A DNA stretch of 64,000 nucleotides from Bacillus sp. THAF10. GTDB taxonomy: Bacteria > Bacillota > Bacilli > Bacillales > Bacillaceae_I. Shown here in pieces: positions 45,139-56,235 of this stretch. The position numbers and the translations under genes are program-made. The DNA lies in assembly GCF_009363695.1 (NCBI RefSeq), contig NZ_CP045403.1, positions 1,716,001 through 1,780,000 of the forward strand, written 5' to 3'. A model generated the notes under the pieces. It saw nothing but the letters and a program-made list of their open reading frames with translations. It was not told where the DNA came from and did not search any database. The first letter of the stretch is position 1; every line of letters begins with the position of its first letter.

Positions 45139-47166
45139 ATGGATTTAAACCAATATTTAGATGTTTTTCTGGAAGAAAGTAAAGAGCATTTGCAGGAGAT
45201 AAATAATAAGCTTGTGGAACTTGAAAAGTTTCCAGGAAATCTTGAACTTGTAAATGATATTTTTCGTTCCGCGCATACCTTAAAAGGGATGTCTGCGACG
45301 ATGGGATATGAGGACCTTGCAGCATTGACACATCAAATGGAAAACGTCCTAGACTTAATTCGCAATAGTAAACTAACGGTTACTTCTGACTTGATTGATG
45401 TTATTTTTCAATCTGTAGAGCTTCTTGAAGAGATGGTACTGTCCATTTCACAGGGTGGAGATGGGAAAAAAGATGTGAAAGAGGTTGTATCACTCCTTGT
45501 AAAAATTGAAAAAGGTGATGCTATTAGCGCTTCAAGCACTCCTAAAAAAAGTGAAAATGCAGAACACTCTTATGATTCCTACGAACTAACTATTTTACAA
45601 CAATCAGAAGAACAAGGATATTCGCCGTATGAACTTACCATTACACTTCGCAAGGACTGCTTATTAAAAGCTGCAAGAGTATTTATGGTGTTTGAAGTGT
45701 TAGAAGGTTTAGGTGAGGTGATAAAATCCCATCCTTCTGTTGACATGCTGGAAGAAGAAAAGTTTGAGCAAAGCTTTCAGGTAACGATCGTGACGAAAGA
45801 AGATACAGATTCATTGAAAGCAAAAATAATGAAGGTGTCTGAGCTAGAAAGTGTAAACATTCATAAACTAGATGTTGCCACTTTGACAGAGAAGGATTCA
45901 GACAATTTCGATTCAGAAAGTGCCATTTCTGAAGCTGTTGCTGCCAACACGGAGGTTGCTACCACAGCAGTCCCTGCTAAGGAAGAAAAAACAGCAACCT
46001 CAAAAGTAGCAGCTGGGAATAAAACTATAAGAGTCAGTATCGACCGTTTGGACGCTTTGATGAATCTTTTCGAAGAGCTTGTCATTGACAGAGGCAGATT
46101 GGAGCAGATCTCCAAAGATTTAAATGAAGGAGAGTTATTGGAAACCGTAGAGAGGATGTCTAGAATCTCTAATGATTTGCAAAACATTATCTTAAATATG
46201 CGGATGGTGCCAATTGAAACAGTCTTCAATCGTTTCCCACGGATGGTACGACAATTAGCAAGGGACCTTGGAAAAAAGGTCGAAATTGAGATTGAAGGGG
46301 CAGAAACAGAGCTAGATCGGACTGTGATGGATGAGATTGGAGATCCTTTAGTCCATCTACTACGTAATGCCATTGATCATGGGATAGAAAAACCTGAAGT
46401 ACGTGTGAAGAACGGAAAGCAAGAGGAAGGTACCATTATTCTAAAAGCCTACCATAGCGGAAACCATGTATTCATTGAAATTATTGATAATGGGGCAGGT
46501 ATTTCCCGTGATAAAGTGCTAAAAAAAGCGATTGGAAATGGGGTAATATCCCAGCAAGATGCCGACAGAATGTCTGATCTAGAAGTGTATCAGCTTATCA
46601 TGTCCTCTGGATTCTCTACTGCAGAAGTAATTTCTGATATTTCTGGTAGAGGTGTCGGCCTGGATGTTGTGAAAAACACCATTGAATCACTTGGAGGCAA
46701 TATAACGATTACTTCAACAGAAGGGCATGGAACGACATTTTCCATTCAATTGCCTTTAACATTGTCCATTATTTCTGTTTTATTAACGGAAGTCGGAACG
46801 GAAAAATATGCCATACCACTTTCCTCTATTATAGAGACATCTATTATTAAAAAAGAAGAAATTGTGACTGCGCACAATCAGAAGGTTATTGATTTTAGAG
46901 GGAAAATTGTTCCTGTAATCTATTTAAATGAAGTGTTTCAGGTGGAACAGGCAAGCGACCTGAATGAGGATTATTATTCTCTTGTTCTTGTAAAAAAAGG
47001 AGAAAAAACGGCAGCGCTGGTTGTGGATTCGTTCATTGGCCAGCAAGAAGTTGTACTTAAATCTTTAGGGCAATACTTAAGCACTACCTTTGCCATAAGT
47101 GGAGCTACGATTTTAGGGGATGGACAAGTTGCGCTCATTCTCGATTGTAATGCCTTGATAAAATAA
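45139..47166 (+). CDS. cheA: Chemotaxis histidine kinase CheA
   Basis: 675 residues from ATG 45139, six bases after AGGGGTG; an in-frame GTG at 45130 is part of that site. Domains in order: histidine phosphotransfer (His46 in FRSAHTLKG), CheY/CheB-binding P2 (about 155-255), dimerisation P3 (about 300-350), ATPase P4 with HLLRNAIDHGIE and the G boxes IDNGAGIS and SGRGVGLDVV, and CheW-like P5. Role: autophosphorylates in response to receptors and passes phosphate to CheY and CheB. Confidence 0.98.
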   Translation: MDLNQYLDVFLEESKEHLQEINNKLVELEKFPGNLELVNDIFRSAHTLKGMSATMGYEDLAALTHQMENVLDLIRNSKLTVTSDLIDVIFQSVELLEEMVLSISQGGDGKKDVKEVVSLLVKIEKGDAISASSTPKKSENAEHSYDSYELTILQQSEEQGYSPYELTITLRKDCLLKAARVFMVFEVLEGLGEVIKSHPSVDMLEEEKFEQSFQVTIVTKEDTDSLKAKIMKVSELESVNIHKLDVATLTEKDSDNFDSESAISEAVAANTEVATTAVPAKEEKTATSKVAAGNKTIRVSIDRLDALMNLFEELVIDRGRLEQISKDLNEGELLETVERMSRISNDLQNIILNMRMVPIETVFNRFPRMVRQLARDLGKKVEIEIEGAETELDRTVMDEIGDPLVHLLRNAIDHGIEKPEVRVKNGKQEEGTIILKAYHSGNHVFIEIIDNGAGISRDKVLKKAIGNGVISQQDADRMSDLEVYQLIMSSGFSTAEVISDISGRGVGLDVVKNTIESLGGNITITSTEGHGTTFSIQLPLTLSIISVLLTEVGTEKYAIPLSSIIETSIIKKEEIVTAHNQKVIDFRGKIVPVIYLNEVFQVEQASDLNEDYYSLVLVKKGEKTAALVVDSFIGQQEVVLKSLGQYLSTTFAISGATILGDGQVALILDCNALIK

Positions 47167-47195
47167 GTTAAAAAGAGAATGGGAGGCAATGAATC

Positions 47196-47660
47196 ATGCA
47201 GGATACCGCTCAAATGTTAAAACTAATCGTATTTGAACTAGGTGACGAAGAATATGCCATTCCTGTTCATCAGGTAAGGTCTATTGAAAAGTTAATGAAA
47301 TTTACCAGAGTTCCCAATGTGCCTGCTTTTATAAAAGGTGTAATAAATCTTCGAGGTGTGATTACCCCCATCATTGACCTTAAAAGTAGATTGGAAATGG
47401 AGGAGAGTCCTCCTTCCCATTCTTCTAGGATAATTATTACAGTAGTAGATGATATTGAAGTTGGTTTTATTGTAGATGCAGCAAATGATGTGGTAGATAT
47501 TACAGAAGAAGATATCGAACCTTCACCAGAAGTAGTGGGGACAGTTGCCAAAAAGTATGTACAAGGTGTTGTGAATGTGAACAAAAGGCTGTTCGTGTGT
47601 TTGGACTTATCCGAAATTTTGCAAATGAATTACCCTAAAGGTAGCGATAATGAAAAATAA
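47196..47660 (+). CDS. cheW: Chemotaxis adaptor protein CheW
   Basis: 154 residues, one CheW domain: LIVFELGDEEYAIPVHQVRSIEKL at the start and VKGVINLRG-type box (IKGVINLRGVITPIIDLKSRL). Role: couples receptors to CheA. Ribosome-binding site TGGGAGGC. Its last 11 bases overlap cheC, and cheW-cheC-cheD are translationally coupled. Confidence 0.97.
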   Translation: MQDTAQMLKLIVFELGDEEYAIPVHQVRSIEKLMKFTRVPNVPAFIKGVINLRGVITPIIDLKSRLEMEESPPSHSSRIIITVVDDIEVGFIVDAANDVVDITEEDIEPSPEVVGTVAKKYVQGVVNVNKRLFVCLDLSEILQMNYPKGSDNEK

Positions 47661-48279
47661 GTCAGAGAATTTAGTAGAATTAGATCTTTTAAAGGAATTA
47701 GGCAATATAGGGTCAGGAAATGCAGCAACAGCCCTTTCCCAACTTCTTAATAAAGAAGTGACCATGAATGTTCCTCAGGCAAAGGTTGTTAATTTTAACG
47801 AAATGATGGAACTTATGGGTGGATCAGACAGGCCTGTTGCGGCTGTTTTTCTTAGAATGGAAGGAGAGCTCTCCGGAAGCTTGTTTTTTGTTCTTTCCAT
47901 TGATGATGCCACGAAACTTATTAATCAACTGATCCCAGATAAAGAGATGAAGGTTGAGAACCTGGCAAATCATGAACTTGGGCTATCTGCTCTCCAGGAA
48001 TTAGGAAATATTATATCCGCACATTATTTGACGGCGCTTTCAGATTGTATTGGAATAATGGTCACTCCATCTGTTCCAGAGGTAACTATTGATATGGTTG
48101 GTGCGATCGTCGTGACTGCACTTCTTGAAATTTCGGAAGCAAGCGAGCAGGTCATCTTTATTGATACAGAGCTAACAGAAACGACCGCGGAATATACGGA
48201 AAAAGCAAAAGGACATTTTTTTCTCATTCCTTATCCAGATTCCTTTGAGAAAATCTTAGCCTCATTAGGAGCGGTATAA
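47650..48279 (+). CDS. cheC: CheY-P phosphatase CheC
   Basis: 209 residues with both phosphatase motifs of the CheC/CheX/FliY family: DLLKELGNIGSGNAATALSQ (about 9-28) and LSALQELGNIISAHYLTALS (about 113-132). Role: removes phosphate from CheY-P and is stimulated by CheD, which it also titrates away from receptors. FliY, encoded earlier in the operon, has the same domain. Overlaps cheW and touches cheD (TAATG). Confidence 0.97.
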   Translation: MKNKSENLVELDLLKELGNIGSGNAATALSQLLNKEVTMNVPQAKVVNFNEMMELMGGSDRPVAAVFLRMEGELSGSLFFVLSIDDATKLINQLIPDKEMKVENLANHELGLSALQELGNIISAHYLTALSDCIGIMVTPSVPEVTIDMVGAIVVTALLEISEASEQVIFIDTELTETTAEYTEKAKGHFFLIPYPDSFEKILASLGAV

Positions 48280-48779
48280 TGTTAGAGATGGGAACAGTCG
48301 TTAAGGTTGGTATTGCTGAGTGTGAGGTCATTAAAGAGCCACAGTTGATTCGTACATCCGGCCTCGGCTCTTGTGTGGGTGTAGTGATTTATGATAATAC
48401 AGTAAAAATTGCGGGAATGGTGCATGTCATGTTGCCAGATTCGAAGCTAGCAAGAATGTCTTCCTTTAATCAATATAAATATGCGGACACTGGAGTGGTG
48501 CAATTGGTTCAAAAGTTGATAAGGACTGGAACCAAAATGACTAGCTTAAGAGCAAAAATTGCCGGTGGCGCACAAATGTTCCAATTTAAAGGAGCAAGCA
48601 ATGATTTAATGAGAATTGGACCTAGAAATGTAGAAGCTGTAAAAACCAAACTAGCGGAGCTACAAATTCCATTGCTTAGTGAGGACTGTGGTGGAAATAA
48701 TGGAAGAACGATAGAGTTTAATCCTGACAGCGGTGTTCTTATGATTAAAACCGTCAATAAAGGCATTAGCTATATCTAA
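48279..48779 (+). CDS. cheD: Chemoreceptor glutamine deamidase CheD
   Basis: 166 residues. The catalytic cysteine is Cys32 (LGSCVGVVIYD) and the histidine His49 (GMVHVMLPDS); KIAGGAQMF is a further family box. Role: deamidates receptor glutamines and works with CheC in adaptation. Starts one base inside the cheC stop. Confidence 0.96.
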   Translation: MLEMGTVVKVGIAECEVIKEPQLIRTSGLGSCVGVVIYDNTVKIAGMVHVMLPDSKLARMSSFNQYKYADTGVVQLVQKLIRTGTKMTSLRAKIAGGAQMFQFKGASNDLMRIGPRNVEAVKTKLAELQIPLLSEDCGGNNGRTIEFNPDSGVLMIKTVNKGISYI

Positions 48780-48817
48780 TCATTTTTAGGTTTTAGGAAT
48801 ATATAAGGAGGAAAGCC

Positions 48818-49576
48818 ATGACTACTACAACGAACGAGTCCTACTATTGGAGCTTATGGAAAACAAAAAAAGATGCAGACGCTGGTGATTTCCTTGTGAG
48901 AAAATATATGCCACTTGTACAATATCATGTGCAACGGATAGCTGTAGGGCTTCCTAAAACTGTAAAAAGAGAAGAAATTAAAAGCTTAGCCTTTGTAGGG
49001 TTATTTGATGCCATTGAAAAATTCGACCCGACAAGAGATTTAAAGTTTGATACATATGCTTCCTTTCGAATTAGGGGTGCCATTATTGATGGCCTAAGAA
49101 AAGAGGATTGGCTTCCTAGAAGCGTGCGGGAAAAAGCCAAAAAAATTGAAGCGGCAATGGAAGAGCTGGAACAAGAGTTGATGCGAAATGCTACCTTAGA
49201 GGAGGTTTCTAAACAAGTTTCCATGCCACAAGATGAAGTTTCAACCGTGATTCATGAAGTATTTTATGCGAATGTGTTATCCATGGATGACATGCCTAAG
49301 GATCAAGAAGAATCACACCACGGCACTTACATCCTAAAGGATGAAAAAACATTATCCCCCGAAGAAGAAGCAATTAAATCAGAAGCAGTTCATCAGCTTG
49401 TGCAAGAAATAGAATCTCTCTCTGAAAATGAAAAGCTTGTGGTTAGTCTTTTTTATAAAGAAGAATTAACACTTACTGAAATTGGTCAAGTTCTAGGTTT
49501 GACTACTTCAAGGATTTCTCAGATTCACTCCAAGGCGATCTTTAAGTTAAGGAAGCAACTTGAACCAGTATGGTAG
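48818..49576 (+). CDS. sigD: Flagellar sigma factor SigD (FliA/WhiG type)
   Basis: 252 residues. Region 2 (LVQYHVQRIAVGLPKTVKREEIKSLAFVGLFDAIEKFD, FDTYASFRIRGAIIDGLRKEDWLPRSVR), region 3 and region 4 (LTLTEIGQVLGLTTSRISQIHSKAIFKLRKQL) are complete. Role: transcribes late flagellar genes (flagellin, motAB, autolysins). Being near the end of a 26-kb operon makes its level sensitive to transcript length in B. subtilis. The anti-sigma factor FlgM is not in this window. Ribosome-binding site AAGGAGGAA. Confidence 0.98.
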   Translation: MTTTTNESYYWSLWKTKKDADAGDFLVRKYMPLVQYHVQRIAVGLPKTVKREEIKSLAFVGLFDAIEKFDPTRDLKFDTYASFRIRGAIIDGLRKEDWLPRSVREKAKKIEAAMEELEQELMRNATLEEVSKQVSMPQDEVSTVIHEVFYANVLSMDDMPKDQEESHHGTYILKDEKTLSPEEEAIKSEAVHQLVQEIESLSENEKLVVSLFYKEELTLTEIGQVLGLTTSRISQIHSKAIFKLRKQLEPVW

Positions 49577-49597
49577 AAGAAATGCATCAATAAAGGT

Positions 49598-50083
49598 GTG
49601 ATAGAAACAGTGATTATTTTTACCATTATAAACTTCATATTAATACTACTTGTCATCTTGTTCACCATTATTCTCTATAGTAAATTTTCGAATGTTCAAC
49701 GACTTGAACAAGAATACCGACAGCTGTTGTCAGAAGCAGAAGAGTCGATATCTGGATTTATCATGGAGTTAAAGGAAGAAAATGACCGCTTTTTAAAAAA
49801 TATGACGAACAAAAACGGTGAACGAGAAGTGTCCAATGAAAAAAACACTTCTCAACACTTCCATGAAATAGAAGAGAATCTTACCCTAACGGATGTTACG
49901 GAGCTACTTTCAGAAAACAATAATGAGTTAAATAAAGAACCAAAAGAAATGTCATTTGAGGAATTAAGTCTAAAGGAACAGGCAATTCTGTTACGTGAAA
50001 GAGGCTATTCTATTGAAGAAACAGCAAGAAAGTTAAACAAGGGAAAAACAGAAATCGAGCTTTTATTGAAATTTCAGCACTGA
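49598..50083 (+). CDS. swrB: Swarming motility protein SwrB (YlxL)
   Basis: 157-161 residues depending on the start (GTG 49598, or GTG 49610 which is 11 bases from AAAGGTG). One N-terminal membrane helix (about 6-27, FTIINFILILLVILFTIIL), a coiled coil (about 35-75), and a C-terminal helix-turn-helix-like tail (LSLKEQAILLRERGYSIEETARKLNKGKTEI). Position between sigD and rpsB identifies it as SwrB, which in B. subtilis promotes export-gate activation through FliP. Sequence is poorly conserved between genera. Confidence 0.8.
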   Translation: MIETVIIFTIINFILILLVILFTIILYSKFSNVQRLEQEYRQLLSEAEESISGFIMELKEENDRFLKNMTNKNGEREVSNEKNTSQHFHEIEENLTLTDVTELLSENNNELNKEPKEMSFEELSLKEQAILLRERGYSIEETARKLNKGKTEIELLLKFQH

Positions 50084-50097
50084 GTTGCATTTATAAC

Positions 50098-50126
50098 TTG
50101 ATTGTAAAAAGTGATTGTGATATATT
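50098..50126 (+). promoter_or_regulatory. Sigma-A promoter of rpsB
   Basis: TTGATT at 50098-50103, a 17-base spacer and TATATT at 50121-50126, with TGA just before giving an extended -10. Confidence 0.65.
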
Positions 50127-50150
50127 TATTTTCGGTGTTATAAATACACA

Positions 50151-50947
<797 letters not shown>

Positions 50948-50960
50948 TTTGATGTTTTAG

Positions 50961-51001
50961 AAAAGGTGATAAGGGGGGTAAGCCTTTTATCACCTTTTTT
51001 T
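50961..51001 (+). terminator. Terminator/attenuator between rpsB and tsf
   Basis: AAAGGTGATAA pairs with TTATCACCTTT around a GC-rich loop, followed by seven T. As tsf follows within 52 bases, it probably sets the S2 to EF-Ts ratio. Confidence 0.88.
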
Positions 51002-51052
51002 GGAAATAAGCTTAAATGAAACTTTTTACATACCCTAAGGAGGACGAAAAAC

Positions 51053-51934
51053 ATGGCTGTAACTGCTCAAATGGTAAAAGAACTACGCGAAAAAACTGGC
51101 GCAGGTATGATGGACTGCAAAAAAGCGTTAACAGAAACAAACGGAGATATGGAAAAAGCAATTGATTTCCTACGTGAAAAAGGAATCGCTAAAGCTGCTA
51201 AGAAAACAGATCGTATCGCTGCAGAAGGATTAACTGCAATCGCGACAAACGGTAACGATGCAGTAATCTTTGAAGTAAACTCTGAAACTGACTTTGTTGC
51301 GAAAAACGAAGGCTTCAAAACACTTGTAAGTGAGCTAGGTGAATTCCTTCTTGCGAACAAGCCTGAGTCTGTTGAAGTTGCTTTAGAAACAAAGATGTCT
51401 AACGGATCTACTGTAACAGAACATATCAATTCTGCAATTGCTAAAATTGGGGAAAAATTAACGCTTCGTCGTTTTACAGTTGTTACAAAAACAGATGCTG
51501 ATGCATTTGGTGGCTACCTTCACATGGGTGGACGTATCGGAGTTCTAACTCTACTTGAAGGTACTACGGATGAAGCTGCGGCGAAAGATGTTGCAATGCA
51601 CATCGCAGCAATCAATCCTAAATATGTATCTCGTGACGAGGTTTCTGCTGAAGAAACGGAGCGTGAGCGTAAAGTATTAACGGAGCAAGCACTAAACGAA
51701 GGCAAGCCTGAAAACATTGTGGCAAAAATGGTAGAAGGTCGTCTTGGAAAATACTTCGAAGATATCTGCCTACTTGATCAATCTTTCGTTAAAAACCCTG
51801 ACATGAAAGTACGTCAGTTTGTGGAAAGCAAAGGCGCTACAGTGAAATCTTTCGTTCGTTATGAAGTGGGCGAAGGTATTGAAAAGCGTCAAGACAACTT
51901 TGCTGAGGAAGTAATGAGCCAAGTTAAAAAATAA
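51053..51934 (+). CDS. tsf: Elongation factor Ts
   Basis: 293 residues. UBA-like N-terminus ([37 protein letters not shown]) and the EF-Tu-contacting [11 protein letters not shown] near 80, followed by the two core subdomains. Role: nucleotide exchange on EF-Tu. Strong ribosome-binding site TAAGGAGGAC. Confidence 0.98.
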   Translation: MAVTAQMVKELREKTGAGMMDCKKALTETNGDMEKAIDFLREKGIAKAAKKTDRIAAEGLTAIATNGNDAVIFEVNSETDFVAKNEGFKTLVSELGEFLLANKPESVEVALETKMSNGSTVTEHINSAIAKIGEKLTLRRFTVVTKTDADAFGGYLHMGGRIGVLTLLEGTTDEAAAKDVAMHIAAINPKYVSRDEVSAEETERERKVLTEQALNEGKPENIVAKMVEGRLGKYFEDICLLDQSFVKNPDMKVRQFVESKGATVKSFVRYEVGEGIEKRQDNFAEEVMSQVKK

Positions 51935-51953
51935 GAGGAACAACGATGTATAG

Positions 51954-51981
51954 AGAGGAACACTTTTGTGTTCCTCTTTTT
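51954..51981 (+). terminator. Rho-independent terminator after tsf
   Basis: AGAGGAACAC pairs with GTGTTCCTCT around a four-base TTTT loop, followed by a T-run. Confidence 0.9.
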
Positions 51982-52046
51982 AGGAAAACGATATTCTTTG
52001 TTCACTTGTTGAAAATTTCGAATCCTTTTATTAACTGGAGGTTATT

Positions 52047-52769
52047 ATGGCTCAAGCAAAATATCAGCGTATTGTATTAAAATTAAGTGGAGAAGCGCTT
52101 GCAGGTGAACAAGGCTTCGGAATTAATCCAACTGTCATCAAATCCGTTTCAAAACAAGTAAAAGAGCTAACAGAACTTGGCGTGGAAGTAGCGGTTGTTG
52201 TTGGCGGTGGCAATATCTGGCGTGGAAAAGTAGGCAGTGAAATGGGTATGGACCGTGCTTCTGCTGACTATATGGGTATGTTAGCAACAGTAATGAATTC
52301 TTTAGCTCTTCAAGACAGCCTTGAAAATTCTGGCGTACAAACGAGAGTGCAAACATCCATTGAAATGCGTCAGGTAGCAGAGCCTTATATTAGAAGAAAA
52401 GCAATTCGCCACCTTGAAAAGAAACGTGTTGTTATTTTTGCAGCGGGTACAGGAAATCCGTATTTCTCAACTGATACAACAGCAGCATTAAGAGCTGCAG
52501 AAATTGAAGCTGATGTTATTTTAATGGCTAAAAATAATGTAGATGGCGTATACAGTGCAGATCCTACTGTTGATGCGTCAGCAACAAAATATGATACGTT
52601 ATCCTACTTAGATGTACTTCGTGAAGGCCTAGCTGTAATGGATTCAACAGCGTCATCCTTGTGCATGGATAATGATATTCCTATTATTGTTTTCTCCATT
52701 ATGGAGGAAGGAAATATTAAACGAGTGGTTCTTGGTGAAAATATCGGAACGATTGTAAGGGGGAAATAG
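52047..52769 (+). CDS. pyrH: UMP kinase
   Basis: 240 residues of the amino-acid-kinase fold: [49 protein letters not shown] and the C-terminal VDGVYSADP. Role: phosphorylates UMP to UDP, feeding cell-wall and nucleic-acid synthesis. Ribosome-binding site CTGGAGGTT. Ends two bases before frr. Confidence 0.98.
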   Translation: MAQAKYQRIVLKLSGEALAGEQGFGINPTVIKSVSKQVKELTELGVEVAVVVGGGNIWRGKVGSEMGMDRASADYMGMLATVMNSLALQDSLENSGVQTRVQTSIEMRQVAEPYIRRKAIRHLEKKRVVIFAAGTGNPYFSTDTTAALRAAEIEADVILMAKNNVDGVYSADPTVDASATKYDTLSYLDVLREGLAVMDSTASSLCMDNDIPIIVFSIMEEGNIKRVVLGENIGTIVRGK

Positions 52770-52771
52770 AC

Positions 52772-53329
52772 ATGGCAGCTCAAATTATTAACGCAGTAAA
52801 AGAAAAAATGGAAAAAGCAGTACAAGCTTATTCTAGAGAATTGGCGAGCATTCGTGCTGGTCGTGCAAGTGCTGCACTTCTAGATAAAGTAACAGTTGAT
52901 TATTATGGTGCGCCAACTCCGGTGAATCAACTAGCATCATTAAACGTGCCAGAAGCGCGTCTATTAGTTGTTCAGCCTTATGACAAATCTTCTTTAGGTG
53001 ATATTGAAAAAGCAATCATTAAAGCTGATTTAGGTCTAAATCCAACGAATGATGGGACAGTCATCCGCATTAGCATTCCTGCATTAACGGAAGAGAGACG
53101 TAAAGAATTAGTGAAACAAGTGAAAAAATCCTCTGAGGATGCTAAAGTAGCAATTCGTAATATTCGTCGTGATGGAAACGATGATCTTAAGAAGGCTGAG
53201 AAGAATGGCGAGATCACAGAAGATGAATTACGCGGATATACCGATGACATTCAAAAGCAAACAGATTCTTTCATTGCAAAGGTAGATACTGTAACGAAAG
53301 AAAAAGAAAAAGAAATAATGGAAGTATAA
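52772..53329 (+). CDS. frr: Ribosome recycling factor
   Basis: 185 residues: [35 protein letters not shown] at the start, then [22 protein letters not shown] and [14 protein letters not shown]. Role: with EF-G splits post-termination ribosomes. Coupled to pyrH, only two bases away. Confidence 0.98.
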   Translation: MAAQIINAVKEKMEKAVQAYSRELASIRAGRASAALLDKVTVDYYGAPTPVNQLASLNVPEARLLVVQPYDKSSLGDIEKAIIKADLGLNPTNDGTVIRISIPALTEERRKELVKQVKKSSEDAKVAIRNIRRDGNDDLKKAEKNGEITEDELRGYTDDIQKQTDSFIAKVDTVTKEKEKEIMEV

Positions 53330-53357
53330 GCAATTTCCATGTAAAATAGAAAGATAG

Positions 53358-53391
53358 AAAAGACCCTCTAATGTTTACAGGGGGTTTTTTT
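53358..53391 (+). terminator. Rho-independent terminator after frr
   Basis: ACCCTC pairs with GGGGGT (one wobble) around an 11-base loop, followed by seven T. Confidence 0.75.
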
Positions 53392-53448
53392 GTTAATACT
53401 GTTACTATAAATGGACGCTTGTCTATTTATCTCTAATGGAGGATTTTT

Positions 53449-54222
53449 ATGCTGAAGAAAATACAAGAGTGGAGAGGCAAAGAAACCTCTAAATCATTTA
53501 GCTTAAAAGAAGAGATTCTGAAGCACCCTATCCCCGAACATATTGCAATAATTATGGATGGAAACGGGAGATGGGCAAAAAAGCGTGCACTTCCTAGAGT
53601 AGCTGGACATCACGAGGGCATGAAAACTGTTCGAAAAGTAACGAAGGCGGCAAATAGCTTAGGTGTTAAAGTTCTGACAATGTATGCTTTTTCCACAGAG
53701 AACTGGAAGAGGCCCAAGCTTGAAGTCGATTTTCTGATGAAGCTTCCCGAAGAATTTTTAGGAACATTCCTACCAGAATTAATGGAGGAAAATGTCCAAG
53801 TAAGATTAATGGGAAACAAAAACGATCTGCCAGAACACACACTTAGGGCTGTAGAAAATGCCATGGAAAAAACGAAAGACAATACAGGCCTTATTTTAAA
53901 CTTTGCGTTAAATTATGGAGCACGCGATGAAATACTCCGTGCTGTAAAAGATGTAGCAGTTGATTTGAAGGAAGGGAAAATCTCCTCTGATCAACTAACG
54001 GAAGAGATGTTCGGTGAATATCTTTTCAGCAATTTATTACCAGACCCAGATCTCTTAATTCGTACAAGCGGTGAAATAAGATTAAGTAATTTTATGCTGT
54101 GGCAATTAGCCTATGCTGAATTTTATTTCACAGACGTGTTATGGCCTGACTTTGATGAACAAAACCTCTATGAGGCCATCAACAGTTTCCAAACACGTGG
54201 ACGAAGATTTGGTGGTATATAA
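53449..54222 (+). CDS. uppS: Undecaprenyl diphosphate synthase (isoprenyl transferase)
   Basis: 257 residues. The catalytic aspartate is Asp37 in HIAIIMDGNGRWA; further family boxes are MYAFSTENWKRP, LNYGARDEI and RTSGEIRLSNFMLWQLAYAEFYF. Role: builds C55 undecaprenyl diphosphate, the lipid carrier of peptidoglycan and teichoic-acid units. Ribosome-binding site ATGGAGGAT. First of the run uppS-cdsA-dxr-rseP. Confidence 0.97.
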   Translation: MLKKIQEWRGKETSKSFSLKEEILKHPIPEHIAIIMDGNGRWAKKRALPRVAGHHEGMKTVRKVTKAANSLGVKVLTMYAFSTENWKRPKLEVDFLMKLPEEFLGTFLPELMEENVQVRLMGNKNDLPEHTLRAVENAMEKTKDNTGLILNFALNYGARDEILRAVKDVAVDLKEGKISSDQLTEEMFGEYLFSNLLPDPDLLIRTSGEIRLSNFMLWQLAYAEFYFTDVLWPDFDEQNLYEAINSFQTRGRRFGGI

Positions 54223-54240
54223 GAAGGTGTTGGACATACA

Positions 54241-55032
54241 ATGAAACAGAGAATCATTACTGCCCTGATAGCAGCAGCCATTTTTTTGCCTGTTGTCATT
54301 TATGGCAATTTACCATTTGTACTTATGATTTACTTATTGGCGTCAGTTGGTCTATTTGAAGCGCTTAGAATGAAAAAGCTATCCGTTCTAAGTATTCCTG
54401 GAATTTTATCTTTGGCTTTATTGTGGTTTCTCATGATGCCATCAGATTTTTTTTCAGTAGAGAGATTTTTGCTTTCTAAAATGGAATTTTTACTTTTGAT
54501 TGTCCTTTTGTTACTGGCATACACGGTACTTTCAAAGAACAAATTTAATTTTGATGATGTGGGCTTTACTTTGCTTTCCACTATTTATGTTGGCTTAGGG
54601 TTTTATTATTTTATCGAAATCCGTGAGCTTGCGCTGGCATACGTATTCTTCGCGTTATTTGTCATCTGGACAACGGATTCTGGAGCATACTTTATTGGGA
54701 AGAGCATGGGGAAAACAAAATTATGGCCACATATTAGTCCAAATAAAACAGTTGAAGGCTCCATTGGAGGTGTGGTATGCGCTATTATCGTCGCAATAAT
54801 CTTCCAAATAGTAGTTGGATTTGATTATTCTATCTTTACTACTATCATCGTGGCTGCACTGTTGTCTGTTTTTGGACAAATAGGTGACCTTGTTGAATCA
54901 GCTTTAAAAAGACATTATCAGATAAAAGATTCTGGAAGTATTTTACCAGGACATGGTGGGATTTTGGATCGCTTTGATAGCCTTCTTTTTGTACTGCCAC
55001 TGTTGCACTTTATACATATCTTTCTTTTCTAA
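54241..55032 (+). CDS. cdsA: Phosphatidate cytidylyltransferase
   Basis: 263 residues, about seven to eight membrane segments. The signature near the C-terminus is GQIGDLVESALKRHYQIKDSGSILPGHGGILDRFDS, preceded by ISPNKTVEGSIGG. Role: makes CDP-diacylglycerol from phosphatidic acid and CTP, the branch point of phospholipid synthesis. Ribosome-binding site AAGGTG. Confidence 0.96.
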   Translation: MKQRIITALIAAAIFLPVVIYGNLPFVLMIYLLASVGLFEALRMKKLSVLSIPGILSLALLWFLMMPSDFFSVERFLLSKMEFLLLIVLLLLAYTVLSKNKFNFDDVGFTLLSTIYVGLGFYYFIEIRELALAYVFFALFVIWTTDSGAYFIGKSMGKTKLWPHISPNKTVEGSIGGVVCAIIVAIIFQIVVGFDYSIFTTIIVAALLSVFGQIGDLVESALKRHYQIKDSGSILPGHGGILDRFDSLLFVLPLLHFIHIFLF

Positions 55033-55070
55033 CACGAGAAAAAAAGAAGGTTAAAAAGAGGTGAGTGTTG

Positions 55071-56222
55071 GTGAGGAAAATTAGTTTACTAGGGGCATCA
55101 GGATCTATCGGATTACAAACCCTAGATGTGATAAAAACACACAAAGAACAGTTTCAATTAGTTGCATTTAGTGTGGGGAAAAATATTGAAGTAGTAGAGA
55201 GAATCCTTGCTGATTTTTCACCTAATCTTGTATCTGTTCAGACCAAAGAAGATTGTGAAAAACTGACGCTTCAATACGGTTCAAGAGATGTGCGTTTTGT
55301 TTATGGTGAAGAGGGATTAATGGAAGTAGCTGGTATCCCGAGTGCGGATGTCTTAGTTAATGCAGTTATGGGAAGTGTGGGACTTTTACCTACCCTGCAT
55401 GCCATTCAACAAAGAAAGGTCATTGCACTAGCGAATAAGGAAACGCTTGTTACCGCAGGACACATTGTGATGGAAGCTGCCAGAAAATATGGTGTACCAA
55501 TCTTGCCAGTTGACAGTGAACATTCGGCCATATATCAATGTTTGCAAGGGGAAAAAGAAAAAAACATTGAATCAATCATTCTGACTGCATCAGGGGGGAG
55601 TTTTCGCGACCGCTCACGTGAGGACCTACAAGGTGTCACTAGAGATGAAGCGCTAAATCACCCTAACTGGTCAATGGGTGCTAAAATCACGATTGATTCT
55701 GCGACCATGATGAACAAGGGCTTAGAAGTGATTGAAGCGCATTGGCTCTTTGATATTGCTTATGAAAATATTCAAGTTGTCATGCACCGTGAAAGTGTCA
55801 TTCACTCGATGGTAGAATTTCATGATACGAGTATCATTGCTCAGCTTGGGACACCGGATATGAGAGTGCCCATTCAATATGCGCTCACCTTTCCAGACAG
55901 ATTGCCGCATCCTACAGGTAAAAGAATAAACTTCATGGAAATTGGCAAGCTTCATTTTGAAAAAATGGATATGAATCGATTCCGATGCTTACAATATGCG
56001 TATGATGCCGGTCGTGCGGGTGGTACTATGCCAACTGTTTTAAATGCAGCCAATGAAATTGCAGTAAGTGCATTTTTAGAGAATAAAATAGAATTTCTAA
56101 CAATTGAATCGTTAATTGAGTCTGCTATGACTAGACATACGCTTCAGAAAAACCCTGACTTGGACACAATTAAAGAAGTGGACATGGAAACAAGGCAATA
56201 TGTTCGTTCACTAATCGATTAG
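55071..56222 (+). CDS. dxr: 1-deoxy-D-xylulose 5-phosphate reductoisomerase
   Basis: 383 residues from GTG 55071, the length of the B. subtilis enzyme; the two in-frame start-like codons before it (55065, 55068) overlap or crowd AGAGGTGA. NADPH-binding GASGSIG is at 8-14, the metal-binding [12 protein letters not shown] near 145-156, and [21 protein letters not shown] follows. Role: second step of the MEP pathway that supplies isoprenoids, matching the neighbouring uppS. Confidence 0.97.
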   Translation: MRKISLLGASGSIGLQTLDVIKTHKEQFQLVAFSVGKNIEVVERILADFSPNLVSVQTKEDCEKLTLQYGSRDVRFVYGEEGLMEVAGIPSADVLVNAVMGSVGLLPTLHAIQQRKVIALANKETLVTAGHIVMEAARKYGVPILPVDSEHSAIYQCLQGEKEKNIESIILTASGGSFRDRSREDLQGVTRDEALNHPNWSMGAKITIDSATMMNKGLEVIEAHWLFDIAYENIQVVMHRESVIHSMVEFHDTSIIAQLGTPDMRVPIQYALTFPDRLPHPTGKRINFMEIGKLHFEKMDMNRFRCLQYAYDAGRAGGTMPTVLNAANEIAVSAFLENKIEFLTIESLIESAMTRHTLQKNPDLDTIKEVDMETRQYVRSLID

Positions 56223-56235
56223 AGGTGGAAAACTG